DNA of 64,000 nt, from NCBI RefSeq assembly GCF_003071065.1, contig NZ_QCXX01000001.1:186001-250000 (forward strand). The letters run 5' to 3'. Under the pieces are notes generated by a model. That model did no database searches, was not told where the DNA came from, and worked only from the letters and a program-made list of their open reading frames with translations. Position numbers and translations under genes: made by a program. Positions 16,233 through 25,736 of the stretch are shown one piece after another; position 1 is the first letter of the stretch; each line of letters starts with the position of its first letter. The DNA comes from Sphingobacterium athyrii (GTDB lineage: Bacteria > Bacteroidota > Bacteroidia > Sphingobacteriales > Sphingobacteriaceae).

Positions 16233-18332
16233 ATGAAGGAATCCAACGTGCAAACTGAACTCAACGTAACCGGAATGCACTGCACAAATTGTGCTATTTC
16301 AATCCATAAATACCTAGAAGACAAGGGTGCTAAGGAGATCTACGTTGATTTCGCTTCAGATGAAGTAAAGTTCTCCGCTATCCCCCAAGATCAGGTTCCG
16401 CAGCTTGTCAAAGGTATCGAGTCATTGGGCTATAAAGTCATTAAGGATAAAGACAGCAAAGTAAGCTTTTGGAAGTCCGTTGAACTCAAATTTTTGATCT
16501 GCCTACTTTTTACCATTCCGCTATGGAGTCATATGTTTGTGACTCTCCCCTTGCTCCACGATCCCTATATACAGCTGGCTTTCTGTACACCGGTTTATCT
16601 TGTCGGTTGTCTCTACTTTGGTAATAGTGCCCTGCGTTCGCTATGGAATAAAATGCCCAACATGGATGTGCTTATCTTTGTCGGATCCACTGCGGCATTT
16701 GTCTACAGTGCTATTGGCACTTATTACCATCTGGGGCACGATTATCAGTTTTACGAAACCTGTGCAACGATTATTACCTTAGTCTTTATGGGTAATGTGC
16801 TTGAAAAACGCGCTGTTACCAAAACCACATCCGCCATCAAAGATCTGGTCAAATACCAAGACATTAAAGCGATTAAAATTGAAGGCGATAACGAAATTGA
16901 AATTAGGGCTAAAGAGATCAAATCCGGGGATATTCTGAAAGTGAATACGGGAAGCCTGATTCCGGTGGATGGTGATATTCTGGATGGCCATGCCTGGATC
17001 GACGAATCCATGCTGACGGGCGAGAGTCTCCCGATCGAAAAAACAAAATATGATGCCGTGATCGGCGGCACATTGCTGAGCGCCGGCAATATCCGGATTT
17101 CGGCCACTAAAGTAGGGTCTAAAAGCGTTTTATATCAGATCATTCAATTGATTAAAGACGCACAGAGCAAAAAACCGCCCATTCAAAAATTTGGTGATAA
17201 AGTGGCGGCCTATTTTGTACCTATTGTTGTCATGATCGCATTTTTCACTTTTTTTATCGCCTACTTTATTGCCCAATTGCCGCTACAGCAGGCATTGATG
17301 AATGCCATTGCGACACTTGTGGTCTCCTGTCCCTGTGCGATGGGCCTGGCCACACCAACAGCAGTGATGGTCGGTCTGGGCCGGGCAGCCAAACAAGGCA
17401 TCCTCATCAAGGGCGGCAGCACAATCGAAGAGCTGTCAGAAATCAAACAGATCGTTTTTGATAAAACGGGAACGCTGACAACAGGCGATTTTAATATCAA
17501 AGCCATTCAGACCTTTGGTATAGCGCAATCGCAGGTGGAGTCAATCATTGCACAGCTGGAAAGTTATTCCAGCCACCCAATTGCCCAATCAATCCGCAAG
17601 CATCTCAAGGAGATCAAGTCATACCGCATTATATTCAAAGAAGTCAACGAAATAAAAGGACAGGGAATATTTGCCACGGACACCAATGGAAACAGCTATT
17701 CCATCTGTAATGCTAAAATTGGCAGGAAAGATTATTCCAACAGGTACGACCTGACGCTGACCATCAATGAGGTTGTCATTGCAGGTATCGTGCTGGAAGA
17801 TCAGATCAAGCCCTATGCAAAAGAACTTGTACAGTACCTAAAAGATAAAGGAATCCGTCCTATCCTATTGAGCGGTGATAGGCAAAGTAAATGTGAACGG
17901 GTGGCACAAAAACTTGGTATAGCGGATGTTTACTGGGAAAAATCACCCAGCGAAAAATTGGCGATCCTTTCGGATCTCAAAAAAACGGCCGCTACGGCAA
18001 TGGTAGGCGACGGCATTAACGATGCCCCTGCCCTTACGGCAGCGGATGTCGGTATTTCACTCGGCGACGCAACACATATTGCCATTCAGTCCGCAAAAGT
18101 CATACTGCTGAACAGCGATCTGAAATCTATCGAAAAGCTACTGCAGATAGGTCATCACACCTTACTGACCATCAAGCAGAATCTTTTTTGGGCATTTGCC
18201 TATAATATTATCGCGATCCCATTGGCAGCAGCAGGATTCTTAGGCCCTATGCTGGCGGCGTTAAGCATGGCCTTCTCCGATCTCATTGTCATCGGTAATT
18301 CGATCCGCCTACGCTTTAAAAAAATGAAATAA
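16233..18332 (+). CDS. copA: Copper-translocating P1B-type ATPase
   Basis: An ATP-driven membrane pump for Cu(I). It has one N-terminal HMA domain with the metal-binding GMHCTNC (Cys17, Cys20), eight transmembrane helices including the CPC metal site in SCPCAMGLATPT (Cys366-Pro-Cys368), the phosphorylation motif DKTGT (Asp410), the SSHPIA nucleotide-site motif of P1B pumps, and the hinge GDGINDAPAL. These identify the P1B-1 class. At 699 residues it is a little short because only one HMA domain is present. It is a single gene with its own promoter and terminator; a 12-bp palindrome in the promoter may be an operator. Whether it works in copper efflux or in cuproprotein assembly is not decided by the sequence. 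Confidence 0.93.
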   Translation: MKESNVQTELNVTGMHCTNCAISIHKYLEDKGAKEIYVDFASDEVKFSAIPQDQVPQLVKGIESLGYKVIKDKDSKVSFWKSVELKFLICLLFTIPLWSHMFVTLPLLHDPYIQLAFCTPVYLVGCLYFGNSALRSLWNKMPNMDVLIFVGSTAAFVYSAIGTYYHLGHDYQFYETCATIITLVFMGNVLEKRAVTKTTSAIKDLVKYQDIKAIKIEGDNEIEIRAKEIKSGDILKVNTGSLIPVDGDILDGHAWIDESMLTGESLPIEKTKYDAVIGGTLLSAGNIRISATKVGSKSVLYQIIQLIKDAQSKKPPIQKFGDKVAAYFVPIVVMIAFFTFFIAYFIAQLPLQQALMNAIATLVVSCPCAMGLATPTAVMVGLGRAAKQGILIKGGSTIEELSEIKQIVFDKTGTLTTGDFNIKAIQTFGIAQSQVESIIAQLESYSSHPIAQSIRKHLKEIKSYRIIFKEVNEIKGQGIFATDTNGNSYSICNAKIGRKDYSNRYDLTLTINEVVIAGIVLEDQIKPYAKELVQYLKDKGIRPILLSGDRQSKCERVAQKLGIADVYWEKSPSEKLAILSDLKKTAATAMVGDGINDAPALTAADVGISLGDATHIAIQSAKVILLNSDLKSIEKLLQIGHHTLLTIKQNLFWAFAYNIIAIPLAAAGFLGPMLAALSMAFSDLIVIGNSIRLRFKKMK

Positions 18333-18353
18333 AAACGATACGGCATAAGTACC

Positions 18354-18382
18354 AAGACAATCCATAAAAGATTGTCTTTTTT
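18354..18382 (+). terminator. Terminator after the copper ATPase gene
   Basis: AAGACAATC (18354-18362) pairs with GATTGTCTT (18370-18378) and is followed by a T-run. Confidence 0.88.
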
Positions 18383-18495
18383 GTGTATATTAGGGCTCAA
18401 TTCATTCGCTTTTGAGGTTAAATTTTTGTAACTTCGCATGCGTAGCAAGCCAATTAAAAAGGCTTGCTTACTAGTTTTATTGAAACCAAATTCAT

Positions 18496-21063
18496 ATGGC
18501 TGAAGAAACAGAAAACGACAACAATCTTGTTCCGGCAAACGACCGGATTATCCCAATCAATATCGAGGATCAGATGAAGTCTGCTTACATTGACTACTCC
18601 ATGTCTGTCATTGTATCCCGGGCTCTTCCTGATGCACGTGACGGCATGAAGCCTGTACACAGACGTGTTCTTTATGGTATGTTGGACTTAGGGGTTACCA
18701 GTGGTAAACCTTATAAAAAGTCTGCCCGTATCGTTGGTGACGTATTAGGTAAATATCACCCACATGGTGATTCCTCCGTTTACGACACCATGGTTCGTAT
18801 GGCTCAAGATTGGAGTTTGCGCTACCCGCTGGTGGATGGTCAAGGTAACTACGGTTCCATTGACGGTGACCCTCCTGCGGCAATGCGTTATACAGAGGCG
18901 AGGTTAAAGAAGATCGCCGAAGAAATGCTATCCGATATCAACAAAGACACCGTTGATTTCCAAAATAACTTTGACGACTCCTTGCAGGAGCCTACCGTAT
19001 TGCCAACACGTATCCCTAACCTCCTGGTCAATGGAGCTTCAGGTATCGCCGTAGGTATGGCAACAAATATGGCACCACATAACCTTTCGGAGGTCATTGA
19101 TGGTACTATAGCTTTCATCGATAACCGTGATATTGAAGTACCTGAATTGATGCAACATATCAAAGGCCCTGACTTCCCTACGGGAGCATTGATCTACGGG
19201 TATGCCGGTGTTCAGGATGCTTGTAATACAGGCCGTGGCCGTATTGTTATGCGTGCTAAAGCCGAAATCGAAACAACCAAGTCCGGAAAAGAACAGATTA
19301 TTGTGACCGAAATCCCTTACCAGGTGAATAAGGCCAATATGATCGAACGTACTGCCGATTTGGTCAATGAAAAGAAATTGGAAGGTATTTCGGCCATCCG
19401 CGATGAGTCTGACCGTACTGGTATGCGTGTCGTTTATGACATTAAACGTGATGCCAACGCCAATGTTGTTTTAAATAATCTATTCAAATATACAGCGCTA
19501 CAAACTTCTTTTTCAGTCAATAATATCGCCTTAGTTAAAGGAAGACCTGTACTGATGAATCTAAAAGATATGATTCGTGAGTTTGTTGAGCATAGACACG
19601 ATGTTATCGTCAGACGTACACGTTACGAATTGGCGGAAGCTGAAAAACGTGCGCATATCTTGGAAGGATACTTGATCGCCCTGGATCATTTGGATGAAGT
19701 CATCAAATTAATCCGTAACTCCGATACACCTGAGGATGCACGTGTTGGATTGATGGAACAATTCGGTCTATCCGATCTCCAGGCCCGTGCTATTCTGGAT
19801 ATGACCTTGCGTCGTCTGACAGGACTGGAACGTGATAAGATCAAAGAAGAATATGCTGAATTGATGAAAACAATTGACTATTTGAAATCTATATTGGCAG
19901 ACGAAGAGCTCCGCATGAAGATCATCAAAGATGAGTTAATTGAGATCAAAGAAAAATATGGTGACGAACGTAGGTCGCAGATTGTTCATTCTGCCGAAGA
20001 CATGCGTATGGAAGACTTTATTGATGACGAAGAAATCGTGATCACAATCTCCCATAACAGCTATGTAAAACGTACGCCGTTATCCGAATATAAACGTCAA
20101 GGTCGTGGTGGCCGTGGATCAATCGGAACAAACACGCGTGAAGAGGATTTCACCGAACACATCATTACAGCCTCAGCGCACAACTACATGCTCCTATTTA
20201 CCGAAGCAGGTCGCTGTTTCTGGTTGCGTGCATTTGAGATCCCTGAAGGAAGCCGTACTTCGCGTGGCCGTGCACTTCAAAACATCATCAATGTACCGAA
20301 GGAAGAGAAAATTAAGGCCTTTATCTTAGTGAAGAACCTGAAAGACCAGGAATACCTGGAAAACAACTTCATTATTATGTGTACTAAAAAAGGTACCATC
20401 AAGAAAACGTCTTTGGAAGCCTATTCCCGCCCGAGAGCAAATGGTATCAATGCGATCAACATCAACGAAGGTGATCAATTGATCGAAGCTTGTTTGACTA
20501 CAGGAAGCAGCGAAATTGTGATGGCACTGCGCTCAGGAAGAGCTATTCGCTTTAATGAGTCTACCGTCCGCCCAATGGGCCGTACAGCAACAGGCGTTCG
20601 TGGTATTACCCTTTCTTCCGAAAGGGATGAGGTGATTGGCATGATTAGTGTCAATGATTCAGAAACAACGGTGTTGGTGGTTTCGGAGAAAGGTTACGGA
20701 AAACGTACGGATATCGAAGATTACCGGGTTACAAATCGTGGTGGTAAGGGTGTCAAAACAATCAATGTAACTGATAAAACGGGTGAATTGGTTGCTATAA
20801 AAGGCGTTACAGACGCAGAAGACCTTATGATCATCAATAAATCAGGTATTGTTATCCGGATAGCTGTAGAAGAATTACGTGTCATGGGCCGTGCAACACA
20901 AGGTGTAAGACTCATTAACCTGAAAGACAACGACGAGATCGCTTCGATCACAAAAGTAGATCGCGAAGAAGAATTGGACGAAGAGTCTGGCGATGAAAAT
21001 TCAACAGAAGCGGATAATGAAGGATTAACTTCTGGAGAAAATATAGATTCAAACGAAGAATAA
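18496..21063 (+). CDS. gyrA: DNA gyrase subunit A
   Basis: Catalytic breakage-reunion subunit of DNA gyrase, acting with GyrB to introduce negative supercoils. The 855-residue protein has the typical N-terminus ([20 protein letters not shown]), the quinolone-resistance-determining region [20 protein letters not shown], the active-site Tyr in [10 protein letters not shown], a coiled-coil gate, and a C-terminal beta-pinwheel with the GyrA box as [10 protein letters not shown]. The residues equivalent to E. coli Ser83 and Asp87 are Ser and Asp, so no classical resistance change is present. The tail is very acidic. Two exported TPR genes follow with 5- and 2-bp gaps, so they are probably co-transcribed. 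Confidence 0.99.
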   Translation: MAEETENDNNLVPANDRIIPINIEDQMKSAYIDYSMSVIVSRALPDARDGMKPVHRRVLYGMLDLGVTSGKPYKKSARIVGDVLGKYHPHGDSSVYDTMVRMAQDWSLRYPLVDGQGNYGSIDGDPPAAMRYTEARLKKIAEEMLSDINKDTVDFQNNFDDSLQEPTVLPTRIPNLLVNGASGIAVGMATNMAPHNLSEVIDGTIAFIDNRDIEVPELMQHIKGPDFPTGALIYGYAGVQDACNTGRGRIVMRAKAEIETTKSGKEQIIVTEIPYQVNKANMIERTADLVNEKKLEGISAIRDESDRTGMRVVYDIKRDANANVVLNNLFKYTALQTSFSVNNIALVKGRPVLMNLKDMIREFVEHRHDVIVRRTRYELAEAEKRAHILEGYLIALDHLDEVIKLIRNSDTPEDARVGLMEQFGLSDLQARAILDMTLRRLTGLERDKIKEEYAELMKTIDYLKSILADEELRMKIIKDELIEIKEKYGDERRSQIVHSAEDMRMEDFIDDEEIVITISHNSYVKRTPLSEYKRQGRGGRGSIGTNTREEDFTEHIITASAHNYMLLFTEAGRCFWLRAFEIPEGSRTSRGRALQNIINVPKEEKIKAFILVKNLKDQEYLENNFIIMCTKKGTIKKTSLEAYSRPRANGINAININEGDQLIEACLTTGSSEIVMALRSGRAIRFNESTVRPMGRTATGVRGITLSSERDEVIGMISVNDSETTVLVVSEKGYGKRTDIEDYRVTNRGGKGVKTINVTDKTGELVAIKGVTDAEDLMIINKSGIVIRIAVEELRVMGRATQGVRLINLKDNDEIASITKVDREEELDEESGDENSTEADNEGLTSGENIDSNEE

Positions 21064-21068
21064 ACTGA

Positions 21069-22169
21069 ATGAAAAACTTACTGATATCATTGTTCATATC
21101 TGCAAGTAGTTTAACTGTTGCTGCCCAATCAAATTTGAAAGAGGGCAGCAACAGTTTTGCTTTATATACCAAAACTGGCGATTTTAAAAATCTTGAAAAC
21201 GCCAGAAAGTTTGCAGATGCTGCATTCCAATCCAAAAAAGATTCGGCATCTGTCAACAACAACCTGCTGAGGGCTTTGGTATATAGCTCACTGGCAGTTG
21301 CGGATTCAACTCGAAAACAGCAGTATAAATTAGACCCTATCGACATATCCATCAAATCATTAAAATTGCTGGATGCGAAAAAAGCACGTCGAAATTTTCC
21401 GGCTGAGATGGATTATATCCGTCAAAATCTTGCTGGTGCCATCTCCTATCAAGGCGGTGCTGCTTTAAAGGACGGAAAGTTTGATAAAGCATACCAGGCT
21501 TACCTTCGCATAGACTCGCTCGGTTTTAAGAATAGCGACCTCAAATATAATCTTGCGGTACTCGCCGGAAAAAACAAAGATTATATGAATTCCATCAAAT
21601 ATTATGATGAACTCATTAAAGGAGAAAACCCTAAGCCGGGCTACTTTCTGGAATTAGCACAAATTTATGGTCTGGGAGGTACTAAACAGGATGTCTTAAA
21701 CGTTTTAGAAAAAGGTCATGCTGTATTCCCTGAGAATAAGCAGATACTTTTTAGATTGATCGATGTGTATTCAGCCAACAGTTCGTATGATGCCATATTG
21801 AATGTGATTGCTGATGCCATTCGTCTGGAGCCTGAAAATGTTGAATTAAATTACATTGCCGGCTATTCTTACGAAAATGCAAATGATCTAAAAAAAGCAA
21901 AAGAGTATTACAATAATGTATTGCGGTTAGATCCAAACAACTATGAATCTAATTTGGCACTAGGCTTAATTAATCTTGAAACGCTATTAAAAGATCCGAC
22001 GAATCAAGATATTCAGGATTTAACGGTCGAATATCTATTAAAAGCAAACGAGATCAAACCCTATGATGTAAATGCCTTGAAGGCACTGGCAAAATATTAT
22101 ACACTTATTGATGATGCCTCACAATTAGACAGGGTAAACTTATTATTGAATCAATTAACAGTTAAATAG
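21069..22169 (+). CDS. Exported tetratricopeptide-repeat protein
   Basis: A 366-residue protein with an N-terminal Sec signal (MKNLLISLFISASSLTVAAQ, cleaved after AAA/AQ) and TPR repeats through residues about 140-340 (for example NVELNYIAGYSYENANDLKK and AKEYYNNVLRLDPNNYESNL). TPRs mediate protein-protein contacts, so this is a periplasmic scaffold of unknown partner. It begins 5 bp after gyrA and is followed 2 bp later by a second TPR gene of similar design. The two look like ancient paralogues by layout and probably work together; nothing in them suggests a DNA-gyrase role. Confidence 0.88.
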   Translation: MKNLLISLFISASSLTVAAQSNLKEGSNSFALYTKTGDFKNLENARKFADAAFQSKKDSASVNNNLLRALVYSSLAVADSTRKQQYKLDPIDISIKSLKLLDAKKARRNFPAEMDYIRQNLAGAISYQGGAALKDGKFDKAYQAYLRIDSLGFKNSDLKYNLAVLAGKNKDYMNSIKYYDELIKGENPKPGYFLELAQIYGLGGTKQDVLNVLEKGHAVFPENKQILFRLIDVYSANSSYDAILNVIADAIRLEPENVELNYIAGYSYENANDLKKAKEYYNNVLRLDPNNYESNLALGLINLETLLKDPTNQDIQDLTVEYLLKANEIKPYDVNALKALAKYYTLIDDASQLDRVNLLLNQLTVK

Positions 22170-22171
22170 AT

Positions 22172-23344
22172 ATGAATTTAAAATCTCTATTATTATTAGC
22201 GGCAATAGGTACTGTATCTACATCAGTTTCTTTCGCCCAAACGGGTAACGTAAAAAAGGCAAAAACTGGTCTTGCAAAATTTCAGGAATTAAAAGAAGCC
22301 GGTACTGCTCAATTAGGCCTGCCTAATCTTAAATCAGCAAAAGAAGCCATCGACGCTGCTGTTATCAACGAAAAAACAAAAGATAATGCAGAGGCTTGGA
22401 CAGTTTATGCTCTCGTTAACGCAAACCTATCAACTATAGATAAATCCACTGAACTGGCAAAATTAGCAGAAGATGGTATTGCCAAAGCAAAACAATTGGA
22501 TACTGATGGTGCCAACAAAGCAAACATCACTGTGGCTGAGCAAATTCTTGGACAATATAACTTCAATATCGGCGCCGAAGAGTATCAGGCACAGAAATAT
22601 GCCGATTCTTATAATTCATTCACCAAAGCATTGACTTACCTTCCCGGAGACACATTGGTGACTTATTATAGCGGTGTAGCAGCATTGTCCAACAAGGATT
22701 ATAAAAATGCAATCGAGCGTTACAAGGAACTGATCCCTAGAAAAGACTTTTCTTCACATAAAACAATTATGGTTGATCTACCTAAATTGTATTTAAATGT
22801 AAAAGACACGACTTCTGCTTTGGAATACGCGAAGAAAGCTGCTGAGGCTTATCCGGATGACAATGCGGCAATGACGCAAAATATCGAATTGAATCTGATT
22901 ACAGGTCACGAAAAAGAGACTATTGATGCCATCACTGCCCAATTGGCGAAAGATCCTTCAAACAAAAGTTTGAACTATTATTTAGGCATTGCACAGTCAT
23001 CCGCAAAAAATGACGAAGCGGCAATTGCGGCTTATAAGAAAGCATTGGAAATCGATCCGAACTTCTTTGAAGCCAATACAAATTTAGCAATCACGTTGAT
23101 GAACAAAACACGTGAAAAGCTTAATGTCGTAAACAACAACAGAAAATTGACACAGGCGCAATATAACGCCGAAGTGGATAAGATCAAGGCAGAATTGAAA
23201 TCGGTATTGCCTTATTTGGAGAAAGCGGTTGCCCTACAGCCGAAAAATGCAGACGCTTTAACAAATCTTAAAAACTATTATGTTTTCATGCAGGACGAAG
23301 CTAAGACAGCTGAGATCAATGCGAAAATCAAAGAATTGCAATAA
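22172..23344 (+). CDS. Exported tetratricopeptide-repeat protein
   Basis: A 390-residue protein with a signal peptide (MNLKSLLLLAAIGTVSTSVS, cleavage near FAQ) and several TPRs, the clearest being SLNYYLGIAQSSAKNDEAAI with AAYKKALEIDPNFFEANTNL. A lysine/alanine-rich helical segment (about 30-120) precedes the repeats. It is periplasmic or surface-exposed by prediction. It is the last gene of the gyrA transcript, ending at a terminator 36 bp downstream. Partner and function are unknown. Confidence 0.88.
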   Translation: MNLKSLLLLAAIGTVSTSVSFAQTGNVKKAKTGLAKFQELKEAGTAQLGLPNLKSAKEAIDAAVINEKTKDNAEAWTVYALVNANLSTIDKSTELAKLAEDGIAKAKQLDTDGANKANITVAEQILGQYNFNIGAEEYQAQKYADSYNSFTKALTYLPGDTLVTYYSGVAALSNKDYKNAIERYKELIPRKDFSSHKTIMVDLPKLYLNVKDTTSALEYAKKAAEAYPDDNAAMTQNIELNLITGHEKETIDAITAQLAKDPSNKSLNYYLGIAQSSAKNDEAAIAAYKKALEIDPNFFEANTNLAITLMNKTREKLNVVNNNRKLTQAQYNAEVDKIKAELKSVLPYLEKAVALQPKNADALTNLKNYYVFMQDEAKTAEINAKIKELQ

Positions 23345-23379
23345 TAACTGGAGTAAATTTTTCTAAAATAGATAAATGA

Positions 23380-23406
23380 AATCCTCGGTTTTTCCGGGGA
23401 TTTTTT
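23380..23406 (+). terminator. Terminator of the gyrA-TPR transcript
   Basis: AATCCTCGG (23380-23388) pairs with CCGGGGATT (23394-23402, one G-T pair) and is followed by a run of T to 23406. The repeat array begins at the very next base. Confidence 0.88.
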
Positions 23407-23931
23407 ATTGCTTTTTCCCGAAGGAGCCGCAAGATTTTCCTGAGGGAATTCCCAATACACTAAGGAGAATTTACTTTTTCCAGTGGGGAACGCTCCGCCC
23501 CCTTAGGGGAATCCAAAAACTTCGTAAGGGAATTTACTTTCGCAGGTGGACTCCGCAACATTCCCTTAAGGGAAACCTAAATACACCAAGGGGAATATAC
23601 TTTTCCCAGTGGAGGACACTCCGTCCCCTTAGGGGAATCCAAAAACTTCTTAAGAGAATTTACTTTTCACAGTGGGGAATGCTCCGTCCCCTTAGGAGAA
23701 TCCAAAAACTCCTTAAGGGAATTTACTTTTCCCAGTGGGGAATGCTCCGTCCCCTTAGGGGAATCCAAAAACTCCTTAAGGGAATTTACTTTTCCCAGTG
23801 GGGAACGCTCCGCCCCCTTAGGGGAATCCAAAAACTCCTTAAGGGAATTTACTTTTCCCAGTGGGGAACGCTCCGCCCCCTTAGGGGAATCCAAAAACTC
23901 CTTAAGGGAATTTACTTTTCCCTTAAGATTA
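23407..23931. repeat. Nested tandem repeat: eight 63-bp units, each of three 21-bp hairpin subunits
   Basis: Eight full 63-bp units start at 23407, 23470, 23533, 23596, 23659, 23722, 23785 and 23848, with a partial ninth at 23911. Each unit splits into three 21-bp subunits that all end in GGGAA or a close variant and each contain a small hairpin: TTCCCAGTGGGGAA, CCCCTTAGGGG and TCCTTAAGGGA. The first units are the most diverged and the last two (from 23785 and 23848) are identical, so growth appears to have been at the right end. Because 63 and 21 are multiples of three, long open frames arise on both strands, but they run into the terminator or lack any start signal, so I treat the block as non-coding. 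Confidence 0.92.
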
Positions 23932-24020
23932 ACCTAGAAAATAAGCGTGATTAAAATCCGCCTTGAAGACATCTAAAACAGCGATTTTAGCAAATATTTT
24001 ATCACAAATCAATAAATTTT

Positions 24021-24082
24021 AGGGGTAAAATCGTGCCAAACCGAATTTTGTGCTTTTTGCATTTTGGCACAATTTTACCCCT
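24021..24082. repeat. Long imperfect inverted repeat
   Basis: Arms 24021-24040 and 24063-24082 pair over 20 positions with one mismatch (core GGGGTAAAA and TTTTACCCC, then GTGCCAAA and TTTGGCAC), enclosing a 22-nt loop. It lies between the repeat array and the FKBP gene and is too far from either gene end to be a plain terminator (110 bp past the FKBP stop on the minus strand). It may be a folded RNA element or a small mobile repeat. Confidence 0.8.
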
Positions 24083-24191
24083 TTTATCTTCATTTTTTTG
24101 TATGAAGCAGTTCCTATTACAAATTTCGGGTAGGCTCAAAATTCGGTGCGAAGCTACGCATTTAGCTCATAGTAATCTTTTCAATAAATCC

Positions 24192-24626
24192 TCACAGAAT
24201 CGCAATCAGCTCAATCTGAAAAACCAAGGTACACTCTCCGCCTTTTCGTGGCAAGAGCTCTTCCTTGCCGTAAGCCAAATGCGGTGGAAGATACACTTGC
24301 CATATCGATCCCACGGGCATCATGCACATCGCCTCTTGCCAGCCACGGATAAGTTCATTGATATAAAATGTTTCCGGACGTTTACGTTTATAGGAGCTAT
24401 CAAATACCGTTCCGTCCAACAGTTCACCCTTGTAATGACAGATGACCTTGGAAGCCTTCGTCGGATTCTTGCCCGCACCTTCTGTCAATATTTTATACTG
24501 TAAACCTGACTGACAGACGATCACACCGTCTTTCGTCGCATTCTCCGCTAGAAATACGAGACCTTCGGCCCTATTCTTTTCAAATAATGCCGTAGCATTT
24601 AGCTTACTTTTCTTTTTTTGTACCAA
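24192..24626 (-). CDS. FKBP-type peptidyl-prolyl cis-trans isomerase
   Basis: A 144-residue prolyl isomerase and folding helper. The C-terminal FKBP domain shows the usual order: LQYKILTEGAGKNPTKASKV, then CHYKGELLDGTVFDSSYKR (substrate-pocket Tyr and Asp), MMPVGSIWQVYLPPHLAYG and a final beta strand ECTLVFQIELI. The N-terminal 35 residues form the short helical lead (LNATALFEKNRAEGLVFLAE) seen in FkpA/FklB-type proteins. No signal peptide is present, so it acts in the cytoplasm unless the true start lies further upstream. It is a single gene. Confidence 0.93.
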   Translation of the reverse strand: MVQKKKSKLNATALFEKNRAEGLVFLAENATKDGVIVCQSGLQYKILTEGAGKNPTKASKVICHYKGELLDGTVFDSSYKRKRPETFYINELIRGWQEAMCMMPVGSIWQVYLPPHLAYGKEELLPRKGGECTLVFQIELIAIL

Positions 24627-24741
24627 AATAATTTCGTTTAACTTTCCCTCACCGCAATCAGTTGGATTTATACATACCCGCGAAGTTTACCGGTATACAA
24701 TAGACTGATCAGAGACCAAAGTAACGGCTTTTTTTTTTAAT

Positions 24742-24787
24742 GAAAAAATGCAGTGATTTTTAGGATTTCCTAAAACATCACTGCATT
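24742..24787 (-). terminator. Terminator of the osmC gene (minus strand)
   Basis: Arms at 24747-24765 and 24768-24787 pair with one bulged base; read on the minus strand the stem is followed by six T residues. It lies 35 bp after the stop of the OsmC gene. Confidence 0.85.
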
Positions 24788-24821
24788 GCTATGGTCGTTA
24801 ACCATTTTTATTCCGGCGTCT

Positions 24822-25232
24822 TTATACTAAAGTAGCCTGTAACGTTTTTTCGAAGCTAAATGCTTTGCTTACGGGACAATTCTCTTTTGCTTTTTGAGCG
24901 AGTGCCTGAAATTCCGATTCATCAATGGATGGTACTTTCGCCGTCAGTTCCAATTCAGAACGGACAATTGCGCCATTTTCAAAAACAATGGTCGATACGG
25001 TTTTGAGTTCATCGGGAGAAAACCCGGCTTCGGTTAAAAATGCGCTCAGCTGCATGGTAAAACATCCGGCATGCGCAGCGGCCAACAACTCTTCCGGATT
25101 GGTACCCACACCATCCTCAAATCGTGTTGAAAATGAATATTGGGTATGGTCTAATACGGTACTGTCTGTTGTTAAATTCCCTTTACCTTCTTTTAGGTTC
25201 CCGTTCCATAGGGCTGTTGCTTTTCTTCTCAT
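24822..25232 (-). CDS. osmC: OsmC family peroxiredoxin
   Basis: A 136-residue thiol-dependent hydroperoxide reductase. The first catalytic Cys lies in AAAHAGCFTMQLSAFL and the second in KENCPVSKAF, with the OsmC signature region GVGTNPEELLAA just before the first. The protein opens MRRKATALWNGNLKEGKGNL, as in E. coli OsmC. It detoxifies organic and inorganic peroxides in the cytoplasm by family. It is divergent from a small lipoprotein gene and ends at its own terminator. It differs clearly from the other OsmC-like protein at 13.7 kb. Confidence 0.95.
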   Translation of the reverse strand: MRRKATALWNGNLKEGKGNLTTDSTVLDHTQYSFSTRFEDGVGTNPEELLAAAHAGCFTMQLSAFLTEAGFSPDELKTVSTIVFENGAIVRSELELTAKVPSIDESEFQALAQKAKENCPVSKAFSFEKTLQATLV

Positions 25233-25431
25233 GATTGCTCTTTTGTTGTTATATGATTATTAATGAATACTATTCTGATCTTCAAAACTTCGCGATAAAG
25301 TCTCATCATCCATCATCTGACTCCCCCCTTTTATTGAACAAACAACAGTATAAAAAGTTGTGTTTTATTCCGCAAAATCATGTCGCACATCCGAATAAAG
25401 TCTCGTTATTCAATATAATAAAACTAAACTC

Positions 25432-25683
25432 ATGAATAAATTAGCGTATCTCCTCATCCTAACAGCAGCATTTACTTCTTGCAAAACCCCTCAGCGCAGC
25501 CAGCAGGCACTTATCCGGGAATGTCCTGAAGAGAAAATTGTCAACAAAATCCCGGGACCGCCGGTAAAAGGAGAATCCGAAAAAATCTATTATATCTATC
25601 AGGGTAAAAAGGTCTCACCGAAACAATTCGATCAGGAATGGCTCGATAAAAATTGTGAGATTAAAGAGACAGTGGTGTACTAA
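25432..25683 (+). CDS. Small putative lipoprotein
   Basis: An 83-residue protein of unknown function. The N-terminus MNKLAYLLILTAAFTSCKTP is a lipoprotein signal with Cys17 as the likely acylated residue. The mature part is short and polar, with YYIYQGKKVSPKQFDQEWLD and one more Cys near the end (NCEIKE). No domain is recognised. It lies 53 bp before an MFS transporter gene that has its own -7 element, so it is probably transcribed alone. Confidence 0.7.
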   Translation: MNKLAYLLILTAAFTSCKTPQRSQQALIRECPEEKIVNKIPGPPVKGESEKIYYIYQGKKVSPKQFDQEWLDKNCEIKETVVY

Positions 25684-25712
25684 CTTTATTTTCAAAAGCA
25701 AGGATAAACAGG

Positions 25713-25720
25713 TATTTTTG
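25713..25720 (+). promoter_or_regulatory. -7 promoter element of the MFS gene
   Basis: TATTTTTG matches TAnnTTTG exactly and is 17 bp before the start codon, implying a very short leader. Confidence 0.55.
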
Positions 25721-25736
25721 CCTAAAATTTTTTAAA

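Noticed and set aside
23667-23894. Minus-strand open frame with SPLGKVNSLKEFLD-type repeats
   Set aside because: By-product of the same 63-bp repeat; no independent support.
23407-23931. CRISPR array
   Set aside because: Repeat units are contiguous with no unique spacers and no cas genes are in the window.
23376-23954. Open frame of 192 codons with a 21-residue repeat across the tandem array
   Set aside because: Its start lies in the gyrA-operon terminator, other frames on both strands are equally open because the repeat period is a multiple of three, and there is no start signal or domain.
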